This document shows, piece after piece, positions 1-7,934 of a stretch of DNA of 32,031 nucleotides; the stretch's first letter is position 1, and the number at the start of each line of letters is the position of its first letter. The position numbers and the translations under genes were made by a program. The DNA is from Mesobacillus subterraneus (GTDB lineage Bacteria; Bacillota; Bacilli; Bacillales; Cytobacillaceae), in contig NZ_RSFW01000031.1 in NCBI RefSeq assembly GCF_003937825.1, forward strand, positions 1 through 32,031, written 5' to 3'. Below the pieces are notes generated by a model. It saw only the letters and a program-made list of their open reading frames with translations. It ran no database searches and was not told where the DNA came from.

Positions 1-18
1 AGTAGGACGCCGCCGGGC
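1..18 (+). rRNA. rrf: 5S rRNA, 3' end only (partial)
   Basis: The window opens with AGTAGGACGCCGCCGGGC, which matches the conserved 3' end of Bacillus 5S rRNA (B. subtilis ends in AGTAGGACGCCGCCAAGC). Only the last bases are present, so the rRNA operon lies to the left and is read rightwards. An intrinsic terminator follows directly, as expected at the end of an rrn operon. The fragment is short, so the call rests on the motif plus that terminator. Confidence 0.8.
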
Positions 19-21
19 ACC

Positions 22-54
22 AAAAAGGACAGCTATTATGGCTGTCCTTTTTTT
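22..54 (+). terminator. Intrinsic terminator of the upstream rRNA operon
   Basis: AAAAGGACAGC (23-33) pairs perfectly with GCTGTCCTTTT (41-51) around a 7-nt loop, and the 3' arm runs into a T-tract. It sits immediately after the 5S rRNA end. Confidence 0.9.
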
Positions 55-357
55 TATGTGTAGAATTCTCTACTCAAGTTCTCCAACTAATCCTCGCAAA
101 TGCTCTGGAGAGTGAGTTGGTCGATATATTGGAAAATCCGATGATATATTAACTAATGTAGTCGATAAAATTAGGACCACCTGATAAACCAAAAACTGAA
201 CAATTAAAATCCACCCATAATTCCCTTTTTACATGAAAAATCATATTAACCAGCAAGAATTTAACCTCTAAAAGTTGTCCTCAAGACTCATTTCATTCTG
301 AAACACAAGAACCGTCCCTCTGTTTTTGTCTAATTCATGAACATGCTTGCGATTTAA
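55..357. other. Non-coding gap between the rRNA operon and the chemotaxis gene
   Basis: This AT-rich stretch shows no convincing gene: no open frame has both a usable ribosome binding site and reasonable length. It contains one recognisable patch, a REP-like fragment at about 303-328. The next functional element is the SigD promoter starting at 358. Confidence 0.6.
303..328. repeat. REP-like fragment (AAGAACCGTCCCTCTGT)
   Basis: The sequence AAGAACCGTCCCTCTGT is close to the GGGACGGTTCT-type repetitive extragenic sequence that I recall from many Bacillus genomes near IS200-like single-strand transposases. No transposase gene or full palindrome is visible here, so this would be a remnant. The call rests on recall of the motif, not on a search. 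Confidence 0.4.
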
Positions 358-384
358 TAAATTTGATTGAAAAGTTCCCGATAT
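358..384 (+). promoter_or_regulatory. SigD (flagellar/chemotaxis) promoter
   Basis: TAAA (358-361), a spacer of exactly 15 nt and CCCGATAT (377-384) match the SigD consensus TAAA-N15-GCCGATAT at 11 of 12 positions. It lies about 50 bp upstream of a chemotaxis receptor start, the expected kind of target. The gene should therefore be expressed with the motility regulon. Confidence 0.85.
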
Positions 385-435
385 TAAGTGAGTATAGCGA
401 TAGTGTTGCGCGAGATATGACATCAAGGGGGAAAC

Positions 436-2145
436 ATGTTGAGGAGGAATAGGGTTAGCGTGAAGTTGAAATTGGGGACAAAAATCAATTTGATTGTTTT
501 AACTACGGTTCTTTTACTTTCTGTCATAATTGGTGTAGTTGTGACAACGGAAGTTACACAAGGTATCAAGGCATTTGCGGTTGAAAAGGCGAAAGGTGAT
601 TTAGCTTTAAGTGAACGCTATATCAACAATAAGTTTCCAGGAGCGTGGGAAATCAAGGATGGTCAATTATTTAAAGGAAAGCAACGTTTTAATGACTATT
701 TTGAAATCGTGGATACAATTGGTGCTGACACGGGAGACACGGTAACAATTTTTCAGGGAGATACCCGGATATCGACGAATGTAATGTTAGAAGGAAAGCG
801 TGCTGTGGGGACTAAGGTTTCAAATGAGGTTGCAGATGTCGTCCTTAAAGACGGAAAACCATATTATGGGGAAGCCGTAGTAGCGGGGAATTCCTATCAA
901 ACAGCCTATACTCCAATCAGGGACCAGAGCGGGAAGCCAATCGGCATTTTATATGTTGGAGCATCTGAAAAAACGATTGAAGCGATTCTATCATCCTTTA
1001 TGACTAAATTTATCATACAGGTGATTGTGGTTGTATTACTAGCCTTTGTGGGGATCTACTGGTTTACGAGAAGTTTAAAACGCAGGTTGGCAGCGCTGGC
1101 TGGTGCTTTGGAGAAGGCTGGACATGGCGATTTCACAGCCACCGTAAAAGATCGGAGCGGAGACGAGCTTAGTGATTTATCAAACAGCTATAATCAAATG
1201 AAAGAAAATCTAAGCACGATGGTTCAAGACATCTTAGAAACCTCTGAGCAGGTTGCGGCTTCATCAGAAGAGTTAACGGCAGGAGCTGAACAGACTAGCA
1301 GGGCAACGGAACAAATCACAGAGGCAATCCAGCAGATTGCTAGTGGATCAGATATCCAAACACATGGGATTCAGGAAAGTGCAAGGGCTCTGGATGAATT
1401 GGCTAAAGGTGTAACAAATATAGCAGAAAACTCTTCTGTTATAGCGGAGGCAAGTACGCAAACAAGCCAACATGCGAAAAAGGGGGGAGCTTTTGTCAAG
1501 CAAACCGCAAGTCAAATGGATATGATTCAGTCTTCAGTCATGGACACGGGAGCAGTGATTGGAGTTCTGAATGAAAGATCTAAACAAATTGGTCATATCT
1601 CGAAGGTAATTACCGAGATTGCGGACCAGACAAACTTACTTGCTCTGAATGCAGCGATAGAAGCGGCGAGAGCTGGTGACCACGGAAAAGGTTTTGCTGT
1701 AGTAGCCTCAGAGGTCAGGAAACTGGCGGAACAGTCACAGAATTCTGCTTCTCAGATTTCAGAGTTAATTACTCACATACAAGCGGACATGGAGCGTTCC
1801 AATGATTCAATTGAAAAAGTGAAGCAGGATGTCCGGAGTGGCTTGGAAATCGTAGAGGAAACAGAGATAAGTTTTCAGGAAATTGTTCAGTCAATGGGGC
1901 AAATGGCTGGAAAAATTGAAGAAATGGCTGCCACTGCCGAACAAATGTCTGCCAGCACGGAGGAGGTCTCTGCGACTGTACAAGACATCACAACAACTGC
2001 CAGGGAATCCTCCCAACACAGCCAAAGTGTCGCTGCATCAGCAGAGGAACAGCTTGCTTCCATGGAAGAGGTAACTGCATCTGCCAACAATCTTTCAACA
2101 ATGGCTGAAGCGTTAAAGGATACTGTCAGCAGATTTAAAATATAG
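436..2145 (+). CDS. Methyl-accepting chemotaxis protein with extracellular Cache domain
   Basis: A membrane chemoreceptor that senses a ligand outside the cell and signals through CheW/CheA. Order of parts in the 569-residue protein: a short basic N-terminus; transmembrane helix 1 (about 19-39); an extracellular single-Cache-like domain (about 40-185, including the [18 protein letters not shown] stretch typical of these folds); transmembrane helix 2 (about 190-211); a HAMP domain (about 212-265); and a long coiled-coil signalling domain. The conserved hairpin tip, [20 protein letters not shown], starts near residue 394. The ATG at 436 has AAGGGGG 4 nt upstream. A GTG at 460 preceded by GAGGAGG (441-447) is an alternative that removes 8 residues. 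Transcription is probably SigD-dependent. The gene is a single unit with its own terminator. The ligand cannot be deduced. Confidence 0.95.
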   Translation: MLRRNRVSVKLKLGTKINLIVLTTVLLLSVIIGVVVTTEVTQGIKAFAVEKAKGDLALSERYINNKFPGAWEIKDGQLFKGKQRFNDYFEIVDTIGADTGDTVTIFQGDTRISTNVMLEGKRAVGTKVSNEVADVVLKDGKPYYGEAVVAGNSYQTAYTPIRDQSGKPIGILYVGASEKTIEAILSSFMTKFIIQVIVVVLLAFVGIYWFTRSLKRRLAALAGALEKAGHGDFTATVKDRSGDELSDLSNSYNQMKENLSTMVQDILETSEQVAASSEELTAGAEQTSRATEQITEAIQQIASGSDIQTHGIQESARALDELAKGVTNIAENSSVIAEASTQTSQHAKKGGAFVKQTASQMDMIQSSVMDTGAVIGVLNERSKQIGHISKVITEIADQTNLLALNAAIEAARAGDHGKGFAVVASEVRKLAEQSQNSASQISELITHIQADMERSNDSIEKVKQDVRSGLEIVEETEISFQEIVQSMGQMAGKIEEMAATAEQMSASTEEVSATVQDITTTARESSQHSQSVAASAEEQLASMEEVTASANNLSTMAEALKDTVSRFKI

Positions 2146-2150
2146 CGTAT

Positions 2151-2191
2151 AAAACACCAGGCATACCTCAGTCGTTGTGCCTGGTGTTTTT
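2151..2191 (+). terminator. Intrinsic terminator after the chemoreceptor gene
   Basis: AACACCAGGCA pairs with TGCCTGGTGTT across a 14-nt loop and is followed by a run of eight T. The A-tract on the 5' side means it could also stop leftward transcripts from the manganese catalase gene. Confidence 0.9.
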
Positions 2192-2231
2192 TTTATTTTC
2201 TTGTTTACTTATAGAAGTAGCAGTAAACGGA

Positions 2232-3089
2232 TTAATTGTTTAAATCAAAAAGTCCTGGTGCGTGTTCATTAGGCATATCAGGCATTTCCGGAACTGGGTA
2301 TCCTTTTGGCGGTTCGATGACGGCCAACTCTCCGCCATTTCTGCTTGGGGATGTTCCCTGAAAAACTTCGCCGATTCGCGTATCATCCAGACGGAAGTTG
2401 AATTGGGCGTTGTGAAAGCCCATATCTACGTATTTCCGGCACTCCGGGTATTTATTTAAGTCATAGTTAGGAATCGGGAAAAGTTTACCCCAGTTGACGC
2501 CTAATGTTTCTAGTGCTTTAGCGAAGGCATTTTGATGGGCATTGTCCCTGACAATCAAGAAAGCGATGGTTTCTCTTAATGTTTTGTTACTGCTCATCTC
2601 GTAGATTCTTGATTTTTGCAGAACCCCCGTGGATTCCAGGACAACGTTATTTAAAAGGTTTGCAGCAAGGTTACCATGATCATAAACCCATGATCCATTC
2701 CATGGGTTGCCGCCAGCATCGACAGGGAGTGATGCCTTTGCTCCCATAATATAATGATGTGGATTCGCGCCGGACTGTATTGTATCATCCAACGGAGCCC
2801 CATCTGCAGCCTGATTGCCCGGCATGTTTCCACCCGAATCATTCAGAAGCTGGTTAATAGTAGATTGAACCAGCTCTACATGGGCAAGCTCTTCAAGAAA
2901 CACGCCTCTGATCAAATCTCGATATTGTTTCGCTTTTCCCCTGAAGTTGGCGCTTTGAAATGAAAACTGCATCATGGTCCTCATTTCGCCAAACTGGCCC
3001 CCAAGTGCCTCCTGAAGAACCTTTGCCGCATGAGGGTCAGGTTTATCAGGAACGATCATGTTGATTAAGTCTTCTTTATAGAAATACAT
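2232..3089 (-). CDS. Manganese catalase family protein (YdbD/CotJC-like)
   Basis: Di-manganese catalases convert hydrogen peroxide to water and oxygen, and in Bacillus include YdbD and the spore-coat protein CotJC. All five metal ligands of the Lactobacillus plantarum enzyme can be placed. From the ATG at 3089 they are E35 (GGQFGE), E67 and H70 (EELAHVE), E152 (LESTG) and H185 (RDNAHQ). The E152-H185 spacing equals that of the reference enzyme. The product is 285 residues. An upstream GTG at 3101 would add four residues, but AAAGGTGG (about 3097-3105) is placed for the ATG at 3089, so I use that. The C-terminal tail is rich in Pro and acidic residues, as in other family members. It lies 77 bp downstream of the leftward NIPSNAP gene with no clear terminator between, so the two may be co-transcribed. 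Activity is likely because every ligand is conserved. Confidence 0.92.
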   Translation of the reverse strand: MYFYKEDLINMIVPDKPDPHAAKVLQEALGGQFGEMRTMMQFSFQSANFRGKAKQYRDLIRGVFLEELAHVELVQSTINQLLNDSGGNMPGNQAADGAPLDDTIQSGANPHHYIMGAKASLPVDAGGNPWNGSWVYDHGNLAANLLNNVVLESTGVLQKSRIYEMSSNKTLRETIAFLIVRDNAHQNAFAKALETLGVNWGKLFPIPNYDLNKYPECRKYVDMGFHNAQFNFRLDDTRIGEVFQGTSPSRNGGELAVIEPPKGYPVPEMPDMPNEHAPGLFDLNN

Positions 3090-3166
3090 CCAATCATCCA
3101 CCTTTTATAAAATTCTTATATATGTTGCCTGAGAACAAGGTGGTTTATTCCTGCAATTCTGAGCGC

Positions 3167-3514
3167 TTAAAAGTCGTGGGTCACGGTGGACTGCAGCTTC
3201 TCATTCCTTACTTCCAATAAGTACTCCCTGTGTACATGTTCCCTTCCGCCATGTTGCTCATACCAGTTTTTGATGCGGTTGACGTGAGGGCCATCGGAAC
3301 GTACATTATTTTCGATCTCAAGGTACTCTTCATAGCTGTCATACTCCCAGATCGCGAATATTTCCGTCATGCCCTCGCTGTGGGGAAGCATCCACCTTCC
3401 TGTCAGCCTGGCCCCATGTTTCAACTGGTTTGGCAAGTTGATTTCATTAAAAAGTTTATTGAACGTTTCTACAAAATCGTTTTTTACAATGTAAAATTTC
3501 CTTCTATAAAACAA
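3167..3514 (-). CDS. NIPSNAP family protein, probable TTG start
   Basis: A small dimeric alpha/beta-barrel type protein. The family has no settled biochemical role in bacteria. The sequence FYRRKFYIVKNDFVETFN near the start, GRWMLPHSEGMTEIFAIWEYDSYEEY in the middle and NWYEQHGGREHVHREYLLEVRNE near the end resemble the NIPSNAP proteins I recall from Bacillus. The first possible ATG (3535) has no ribosome binding site. The TTG at 3514 lies 11 nt after GAGGG (3526-3530) and gives the N-terminus MFYRRKFYIV that is usual for the family, so I prefer it (115 residues). It may share a transcript with the manganese catalase gene downstream. Confidence 0.82.
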   Translation of the reverse strand: MFYRRKFYIVKNDFVETFNKLFNEINLPNQLKHGARLTGRWMLPHSEGMTEIFAIWEYDSYEEYLEIENNVRSDGPHVNRIKNWYEQHGGREHVHREYLLEVRNEKLQSTVTHDF

Positions 3515-3718
3515 TAGAGCCACTTCCCTCTTCATATATGGAATACTATTCCATTTTAGCAGTGCAGAAAAAGGTCTTCACCATAAATTTAAGTTTCAAA
3601 TGTATTTGATAAGGAAACCTTAACATTAATGATGTCTTTTTAATGGGAGTTGCTTTACAAGCAGGTTGATTCATGGGAACATTAAGGCTTATTAGAGGAG
3701 ATGTCTGGAGGGGTTAAT

Positions 3719-4261
3719 ATGCTGGAAAATAGTTTGGTGATGATGGGGATTATTTTAATCATCAATATTGTATATGTGTCGTTTTTTACGATCAGGATGA
3801 TTTTGACGTTGAAGGGACAGCGGTATCTTGCGGCTGGCCTGAGTACGATCGAAGTCGTGATATATGTTGTCGGGCTCGGCCTTGTGCTTGAGAACCTGAA
3901 TGAAATCCAGAACTTGATTGCCTATGCTGTCGGCTATGGAATTGGTGTCATCGTAGGGATGAAGATTGAAGAGAAACTGGCGCTTGGATACATTACGATC
4001 AATGTCATCACTAAGGAGTATGATGTGGACCTGCCAAAGGCATTGCGTGCGAAGGGCTATGGTGTGACGGACTGGGCTGCTCATGGCCTTGAGGGCGACC
4101 GGATGGCCATGCAGATTTTAACGCCGAGGAAATATGAGCTGAAGCTGTACGAGACGATAAAGGAGCTGGATCCAAAGGCGTTCATCATTGCTTATGAACC
4201 GAAAGCGATCCATGGCGGCTTCTGGGTAAAATCTGTGCGGAAAGGAAAGCTGTTTTCATGA
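3719..4261 (+). CDS. yebE: UPF0316/DUF2179 membrane protein YebE
   Basis: A membrane protein of unknown function in the UPF0316 family, very like B. subtilis YebE. Three predicted transmembrane helices (about residues 8-28, 36-56 and 63-82) are followed by a soluble C-terminal DUF2179 domain (about 95-175). The family-typical stretch [18 protein letters not shown] links the two parts. The start is the ATG at 3719, preceded by GGAGGGG with good spacing; the ATG at 3701 would add six residues and its own Shine-Dalgarno-like AGAGGAG abuts it. The gene overlaps yebG by 4 bp (ATGA at 4258). Its position just upstream of the pur operon matches B. subtilis, but no direct functional link to purine synthesis is visible. 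Confidence 0.9.
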   Translation: MLENSLVMMGIILIINIVYVSFFTIRMILTLKGQRYLAAGLSTIEVVIYVVGLGLVLENLNEIQNLIAYAVGYGIGVIVGMKIEEKLALGYITINVITKEYDVDLPKALRAKGYGVTDWAAHGLEGDRMAMQILTPRKYELKLYETIKELDPKAFIIAYEPKAIHGGFWVKSVRKGKLFS

Positions 4262-4464
4262 GCAAAGTGAAAAAGAAAAGAATGTATGAAGTCGGTGAAA
4301 ATGAATCAATCGATGAGTGCCTTAATAGAATGAAAAAGGATGGATATGCTCCTGTACGGAGAATGGAGAAACCCATCTTCAAGGAAGTGGAAAAGAACGG
4401 GGCAGCCGACTATGAACCAGCGGGCAGGCAGATCATTTTTGAGGCGAAGCTGCTGGAAGAGTAG
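4258..4464 (+). CDS. yebG: NETI-motif protein YebG
   Basis: A 68-residue soluble basic protein of the NETI-motif family (B. subtilis YebG). The family motif region is visible as [19 protein letters not shown] (about residues 11-29); the eponymous NETI reads NESI here. [13 protein letters not shown] and the C-terminal [11 protein letters not shown] also fit the family. The function is unknown. The start overlaps the yebE stop, implying translational coupling. No terminator is seen before the pur control region, so yebEG transcription may reach the pur leader and be stopped there by the riboswitch. Confidence 0.88.
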   Translation: MSKVKKKRMYEVGENESIDECLNRMKKDGYAPVRRMEKPIFKEVEKNGAADYEPAGRQIIFEAKLLEE

Positions 4465-4490
4465 GCTTGCGTTAGTCGTTTAAAGCACCA

Positions 4491-4535
4491 AAACACGAAC
4501 GATGAAAAATAAGGAACTTATTAATGTTCGATTAT
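4491..4535 (+). promoter_or_regulatory. Pair of inverted PurBoxes (PurR operator)
   Basis: AAACACGAACGAT (4491-4503) and the inverted copy AATGTTCGATTAT (4523-4535; complement ATAATCGAACATT) match the CGAA-centred PurBox of Bacillus PurR. Two divergent boxes just upstream of the pur promoter are the known B. subtilis arrangement; here 19 bp separate them. In B. subtilis, PurR represses transcription and PRPP relieves that repression. Confidence 0.82.
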
Positions 4536-4538
4536 TGA

Positions 4539-4568
4539 TTGACAAAAAGTCGAAATGGCTGGTAATAT
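4539..4568 (+). promoter_or_regulatory. SigA-type promoter of the pur operon
   Basis: A perfect -35 TTGACA (4539-4544) and TAATAT (4563-4568) as -10 are 18 bp apart, with TGG directly before the -10 acting as a partial extended element. The start would fall about 20 nt before the riboswitch aptamer. The -35 abuts the second PurBox, consistent with repression by PurR. Confidence 0.75.
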
Positions 4569-4594
4569 GTAGATGTCAAACGTGATATTTAGTT

Positions 4595-4671
4595 TTTCCC
4601 TCGTATAATAATGGGGATATGGCCCATGAGTCTCTACCCGGTAACCGTAAATTGCCGGACTATGAGGGAAA
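4595..4671 (+). promoter_or_regulatory. Purine riboswitch aptamer, guanine class
   Basis: P1 is TTTCCCTCGTA (4595-4605) paired with TATGAGGGAAA (4661-4671), 11 bp with one G-U. P2 is ATGGG/CCCAT (4611-4615/4623-4627) with loop GATATGG. P3 is CCGGTAA/TTGCCGG (4638-4644/4652-4658) with the conserved loop CCGTAAA. The ligand-discriminating base is C4660 in GGACTATG, so the ligand should be guanine or hypoxanthine, not adenine (which needs U). Binding stabilises P1 and so promotes termination at 4731-4787. Confidence 0.96.
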
Positions 4672-4753
4672 GTAGTTTTTAAGTGAAGGGAAAAGAAATC
4701 GCGTTCACTTATGGATTTCTTTGCTTATGCACCCGGACAGACTACTTTCTCTT
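4664..4753 (+). promoter_or_regulatory. Antiterminator pairing of the pur riboswitch
   Basis: The 3' arm of P1 and the bases after it (4664-4676) can pair over 13 continuous positions, including two G-U pairs, with 4741-4753 inside the 5' arm of the terminator. This pairing excludes both P1 and the terminator. It gives the classic switch in which purine bound means transcription off and purine absent means read-through. Confidence 0.85.
4680..4722 (+). promoter_or_regulatory. Candidate pseudoknot in the riboswitch linker
   Basis: Two perfect pairings interleave: TAAGTGAA (4680-4687) with TTCACTTA (4704-4711), and AAAGAAATC (4692-4700) with GATTTCTTT (4714-4722). The order of arms (a, b, a', b') is that of an H-type pseudoknot, or of two competing hairpins. 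It lies between the aptamer and the terminator, where it could pause polymerase or bring the distant antiterminator arms together. Confidence 0.5.
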
Positions 4754-4787
4754 CTATTTAGAGGAAGCAGTCTATCCGGGTTTTTTG
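4731..4787 (+). terminator. Riboswitch-controlled terminator of the pur leader
   Basis: Bases 4731-4752 pair with 4760-4781 in a long stem with two mismatches and a 7-nt loop, followed by TTTTTT. It is the expression platform of the guanine riboswitch; its 5' arm is shared with the antiterminator. Confidence 0.93.
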
Positions 4788-4830
4788 TTTTGAAATCCTA
4801 ATGTATATATTTTTACTTCGAGAAATGTCC

Positions 4831-4875
4831 AGCTCCAGCGCTTGTTGGGGCAAAGCAAGGCGCTTGCGCATTTCT
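4831..4875 (+). repeat. Dispersed hairpin repeat in the purE leader (copy 1)
   Basis: AGCGCTTGTTGGGGC (4838-4852) and CAAGGCGCTTGCGC (4856-4869) recur at 27328-27364 with 32 of 37 positions identical. The ends can fold on each other (AGCGC with GCGCT, TTG with CAA). The copy lies between the riboswitch terminator and the purE ribosome binding site, so it is part of the pur mRNA. The preceding CAGCTCCAGCGC resembles a repeat I recall from intergenic regions of many Bacillus genomes. Confidence 0.7.
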
Positions 4876-4902
4876 GATGTAACTCCAAGGGAGGTAAGAT
4901 AG

Positions 4903-5385
4903 ATGACGGTTGCAGTCATTATGGGGAGCAAATCGGATTGGGAGACGATGAAGCATGCGTGTGACATCCTTGACCGGCTGGAGATTCCTTATGTGAAAAA
5001 GGTGGTTTCTGCCCACCGAACACCGGATTTGATGTTTGAGTTTGCAGAGAATGCTAGGAATGAGGGAATCAAAGTCATTATCGCCGGAGCTGGAGGAGCA
5101 GCGCATTTGCCTGGGATGGTAGCAGCAAAGACGACGTTACCGGTGATTGGTGTACCAGTTCAATCAAGGGCATTGAACGGGCTGGACTCGCTTTTGTCGA
5201 TTGTCCAGATGCCTGGCGGAGTGCCGGTTGCAACCGTTGCGATTGGCAAAGCGGGTGCGACGAATGCTGGTCTCTTGGCGGCACAGATGCTGGGTGCTTT
5301 TGACCTGAGCATTGCAGGGAAGTTGGAGCAATTGAGGGAAGAAACCAGGATGTCGGTGATGGAAAGCAGTGATGAGCTTGTTTAA
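4903..5385 (+). CDS. purE: N5-carboxyaminoimidazole ribonucleotide mutase PurE
   Basis: PurE moves the carboxyl group of N5-CAIR to give CAIR in purine synthesis, acting on the product of PurK. It is a 160-residue class I PurE. The signatures are GSKSDWETM (residues 8-16) and SAHRTPD (36-42, with catalytic H38), then [14 protein letters not shown] and PVIGVPVQ. The ATG follows GGGAGGT by 7 nt, a strong site. It is the first gene of the pur operon, downstream of the guanine riboswitch, and overlaps purK by 14 bp. No unusual residues are seen. Confidence 0.97.
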   Translation: MTVAVIMGSKSDWETMKHACDILDRLEIPYVKKVVSAHRTPDLMFEFAENARNEGIKVIIAGAGGAAHLPGMVAAKTTLPVIGVPVQSRALNGLDSLLSIVQMPGGVPVATVAIGKAGATNAGLLAAQMLGAFDLSIAGKLEQLREETRMSVMESSDELV

Positions 5386-6532
5386 ATTGATTTTACCAGG
5401 ACAGACAATCGGGATCATAGGCGGAGGACAGCTTGGCAAGATGATGGCGCAGTGTGCTAAAGCGATGGGCTTCAGGGTGGTCGTGCTCGATCCGACGGAA
5501 GACTGCCCGTGCGGCCAGGTCGCGGATGAACAAATTGTCGGCAATTATGATGATCTTGAAAAAATAAAACAGCTTTCGGAAAGCAGCGATGTGATCACCT
5601 ATGAGTTCGAGAACATTGACGCGGAGGCGCTTGAGTGGCTGAAACAATATGCCTATGTGCCGCAGGGAACGGAATTGCTGCGGGTCACGCAGGACAGGAT
5701 AGAAGAGAAGCGCAATATCGAAGCTGCCGGAGTGAGGGTGGCGCCTTACACAGTGGTTGCCCGCGCAGAGGATGTAAAGGCAGGCGCAGGGAAGCTTGGA
5801 TTGCCGGCTGTTTTGAAAACAGCGCGTGGCGGCTATGATGGCAAGGGCCAGCTTGTGCTCAGATCAGTAGAGGATATTAATCTGGCTGAGACACTGGTCA
5901 GTCAGGGGCAATGTGTGCTGGAGAAGTGGATTCCGTTTGAAAAGGAGATTTCCGTAATCATCACCCGGGGTACGAATGGCGAGTCAACTGTTTTCCCGGT
6001 AGCGGAAAATATCCATAACCAAAACATCCTGCACCAGACAATCGTTCCTGCGAGAATCAGTCCCGTCGCGGAAGCAAAAGCTATTGAGGCAGCGAAACAG
6101 ATTGCTGCTGCTCTCGGCCTTGTTGGGACACTGGCAGTCGAGATGTTTTTAGCAGAAAATGATGAGCTTTACATAAATGAACTGGCGCCAAGGCCCCATA
6201 ACTCGGGCCATTTCAGTATTGAAGCCTGCGAGACTTCGCAGTTCGAGCAGCATGTCCGTGCTGTGTGCGGATGGCCGCTCGGCAGTACTGAACTCATGAA
6301 GCCGGCTGTTATGGTGAATATCCTTGGTGAGCACCAGCAGCCATTACTGGATCAGATTGGCGAACTTCAGGATTGGAAAATCCATTTGTACGGCAAGAAA
6401 GATCCAAAATATAAACGGAAAATGGGGCATGTGACCCTTTTGCGAGAAACAGTGGAAATCGCGCTTGAAGAGGCTGAGAAAAGCGGCATCTGGGAAGGCG
6501 CAGCAGAAATGATCGGAGGACAAAAGAGATGA
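5372..6532 (+). CDS. purK: N5-carboxyaminoimidazole ribonucleotide synthase PurK
   Basis: The ATP-grasp enzyme that makes N5-CAIR from AIR, ATP and bicarbonate. The N-terminal Rossmann-like domain shows [13 protein letters not shown], the central ATP-grasp domain has [13 protein letters not shown], and [12 protein letters not shown] marks the active-site region. The length, 386 residues from the ATG at 5372, is close to B. subtilis PurK. A GTG one codon earlier (5369) is the alternative. GGAAAG (5361-5366) is a modest ribosome binding site, so coupling to purE, which it overlaps, probably drives initiation. It overlaps purB by 4 bp. Confidence 0.96.
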   Translation: MSLFKLILPGQTIGIIGGGQLGKMMAQCAKAMGFRVVVLDPTEDCPCGQVADEQIVGNYDDLEKIKQLSESSDVITYEFENIDAEALEWLKQYAYVPQGTELLRVTQDRIEEKRNIEAAGVRVAPYTVVARAEDVKAGAGKLGLPAVLKTARGGYDGKGQLVLRSVEDINLAETLVSQGQCVLEKWIPFEKEISVIITRGTNGESTVFPVAENIHNQNILHQTIVPARISPVAEAKAIEAAKQIAAALGLVGTLAVEMFLAENDELYINELAPRPHNSGHFSIEACETSQFEQHVRAVCGWPLGSTELMKPAVMVNILGEHQQPLLDQIGELQDWKIHLYGKKDPKYKRKMGHVTLLRETVEIALEEAEKSGIWEGAAEMIGGQKR

Positions 6533-7821
6533 TAGATCGTTATACAAGACCGGAAATGGGAGCAATCTGGACGGAGGAAAACCGCTTTAAGGCATGGCTT
6601 GAGGTCGAAATCCTGGCATGTGAAGCGTGGGCTGAGCTTGGGGAGATCCCTAAGGAAGACGTGAAAAAGCTCCGTGAGAATGCTTCGTTCGATATCGAAC
6701 GGATCAAGGAGATTGAAGAAGAGACACGCCATGATGTTGTTGCTTTTACAAGAGCGGTGTCCGAAACACTTGGGGAAGAACGTAAATGGGTCCACTACGG
6801 CCTGACTTCGACGGATGTGGTGGATACGGCCCTTTCTTATGTGCTGAAGCAAGCCAATGCGATTTTACTAAAAGATCTTGAAAACTTCGTTGAAATTCTG
6901 GCCAATAAGGCGAAAGAACACAAGTACACGGTCATGATGGGACGTACGCACGGTGTACATGCGGAGCCGACAACATTTGGCCTGAAGCTTGCGCTGTGGC
7001 TGGAGGAAATGAAGCGCAACCTGGAGCGTTTCAAAATGGCTTCCCGTGATGTGGAATTCGGAAAGATTTCCGGCGCTGTCGGAACTTATGCGAATATCGA
7101 TCCTTTCGTAGAAGCGTATGTTTGTGAAAAGCTCGGATTGCAGCCTGCACCTATCTCGACTCAAACATTGCAGCGTGACCGCCATGCGTTCTATATGTCA
7201 ACGCTGGCACTGATTGCGACGTCCATCGAAAAGTTCGCGGTCGAGATTCGTGGATTGCAAAAGAGCGAAACGCGCGAGGTTGAGGAGTTTTTTGCAAAAG
7301 GGCAAAAGGGTTCATCGGCGATGCCGCATAAGCGCAACCCGATCGGTTCTGAAAATATGACCGGTATGGCTAGGGTGATTCGCGGCTATATGACGACGGC
7401 CTTCGAGAACGTGCCGCTATGGCATGAGCGCGATATTTCCCACTCTTCTGCAGAGAGAATCATTTTACCGGATGCGACCATCGCATTGAATTATATGCTG
7501 AACCGTTTCGGCAACATCGTCAAGAACTTGACGGTCTTCCCTGAAAACATGAAGCGCAATATGGACCGGACGCTTGGGCTGATCTACTCTCAGCGCGTAC
7601 TGCTTGCCTTAATCGACAAAGGCATGTCCCGCGAGGAAGCATATGATACCGTCCAGCCGCGGGCCATGGAGGCATGGGAAAAGCAAGTGCAATTCCGCAG
7701 CTTGATTGAAAGCGATGAGAAAATCGCTGGGCTGCTGAGTGAAGCAGAAATCAATGATTGCTTTGATTACAACTACCATATCAAGCATGTCGATATGATT
7801 TTTGAACGATTAGGGCTTTAA
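6529..7821 (+). CDS. purB: Adenylosuccinate lyase PurB
   Basis: Catalyses two fumarate-releasing steps: SAICAR to AICAR, and adenylosuccinate to AMP. It is a 430-residue member of the fumarase/aspartase superfamily. Catalytic residues are in place: H68 ([10 protein letters not shown]), H141 ([14 protein letters not shown]) and the flexible signature loop [10 protein letters not shown], with S263. Translation is coupled to purK (ATGA overlap), with GGAGGA 8 nt before the start. Unlike most junctions in this operon, it is followed by a 113-bp gap with a terminator-like hairpin. Confidence 0.97.
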   Translation: MIDRYTRPEMGAIWTEENRFKAWLEVEILACEAWAELGEIPKEDVKKLRENASFDIERIKEIEEETRHDVVAFTRAVSETLGEERKWVHYGLTSTDVVDTALSYVLKQANAILLKDLENFVEILANKAKEHKYTVMMGRTHGVHAEPTTFGLKLALWLEEMKRNLERFKMASRDVEFGKISGAVGTYANIDPFVEAYVCEKLGLQPAPISTQTLQRDRHAFYMSTLALIATSIEKFAVEIRGLQKSETREVEEFFAKGQKGSSAMPHKRNPIGSENMTGMARVIRGYMTTAFENVPLWHERDISHSSAERIILPDATIALNYMLNRFGNIVKNLTVFPENMKRNMDRTLGLIYSQRVLLALIDKGMSREEAYDTVQPRAMEAWEKQVQFRSLIESDEKIAGLLSEAEINDCFDYNYHIKHVDMIFERLGL

Positions 7822-7858
7822 TCAATAACCTTGGAAAATAGGCAAAAAATATAAAAAT

Positions 7859-7884
7859 GGGCAAGAGTTCTTGCCCTTCTTTTA
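7859..7884 (+). terminator. Terminator-like hairpin between purB and purC
   Basis: GGGCAAG (7859-7865) and CTTGCCC (7870-7876) form a perfect 7-bp stem with loop AGTT, followed by TTCTTTTA. The stem is GC-rich and the tail U-rich but interrupted, so partial termination or mRNA-end stabilisation is more likely than a full stop. No clear promoter is seen between it and purC. Confidence 0.6.
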
Positions 7885-7934
7885 TCCATTAGAGACTGAA
7901 GATTGCTAATTTTATCTCAATCGGGGGCGTTGAA

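Noticed and set aside
4595-4671. Adenine-type riboswitch
   Set aside because: The discriminating base is C (4660), not U, so guanine or hypoxanthine is expected.
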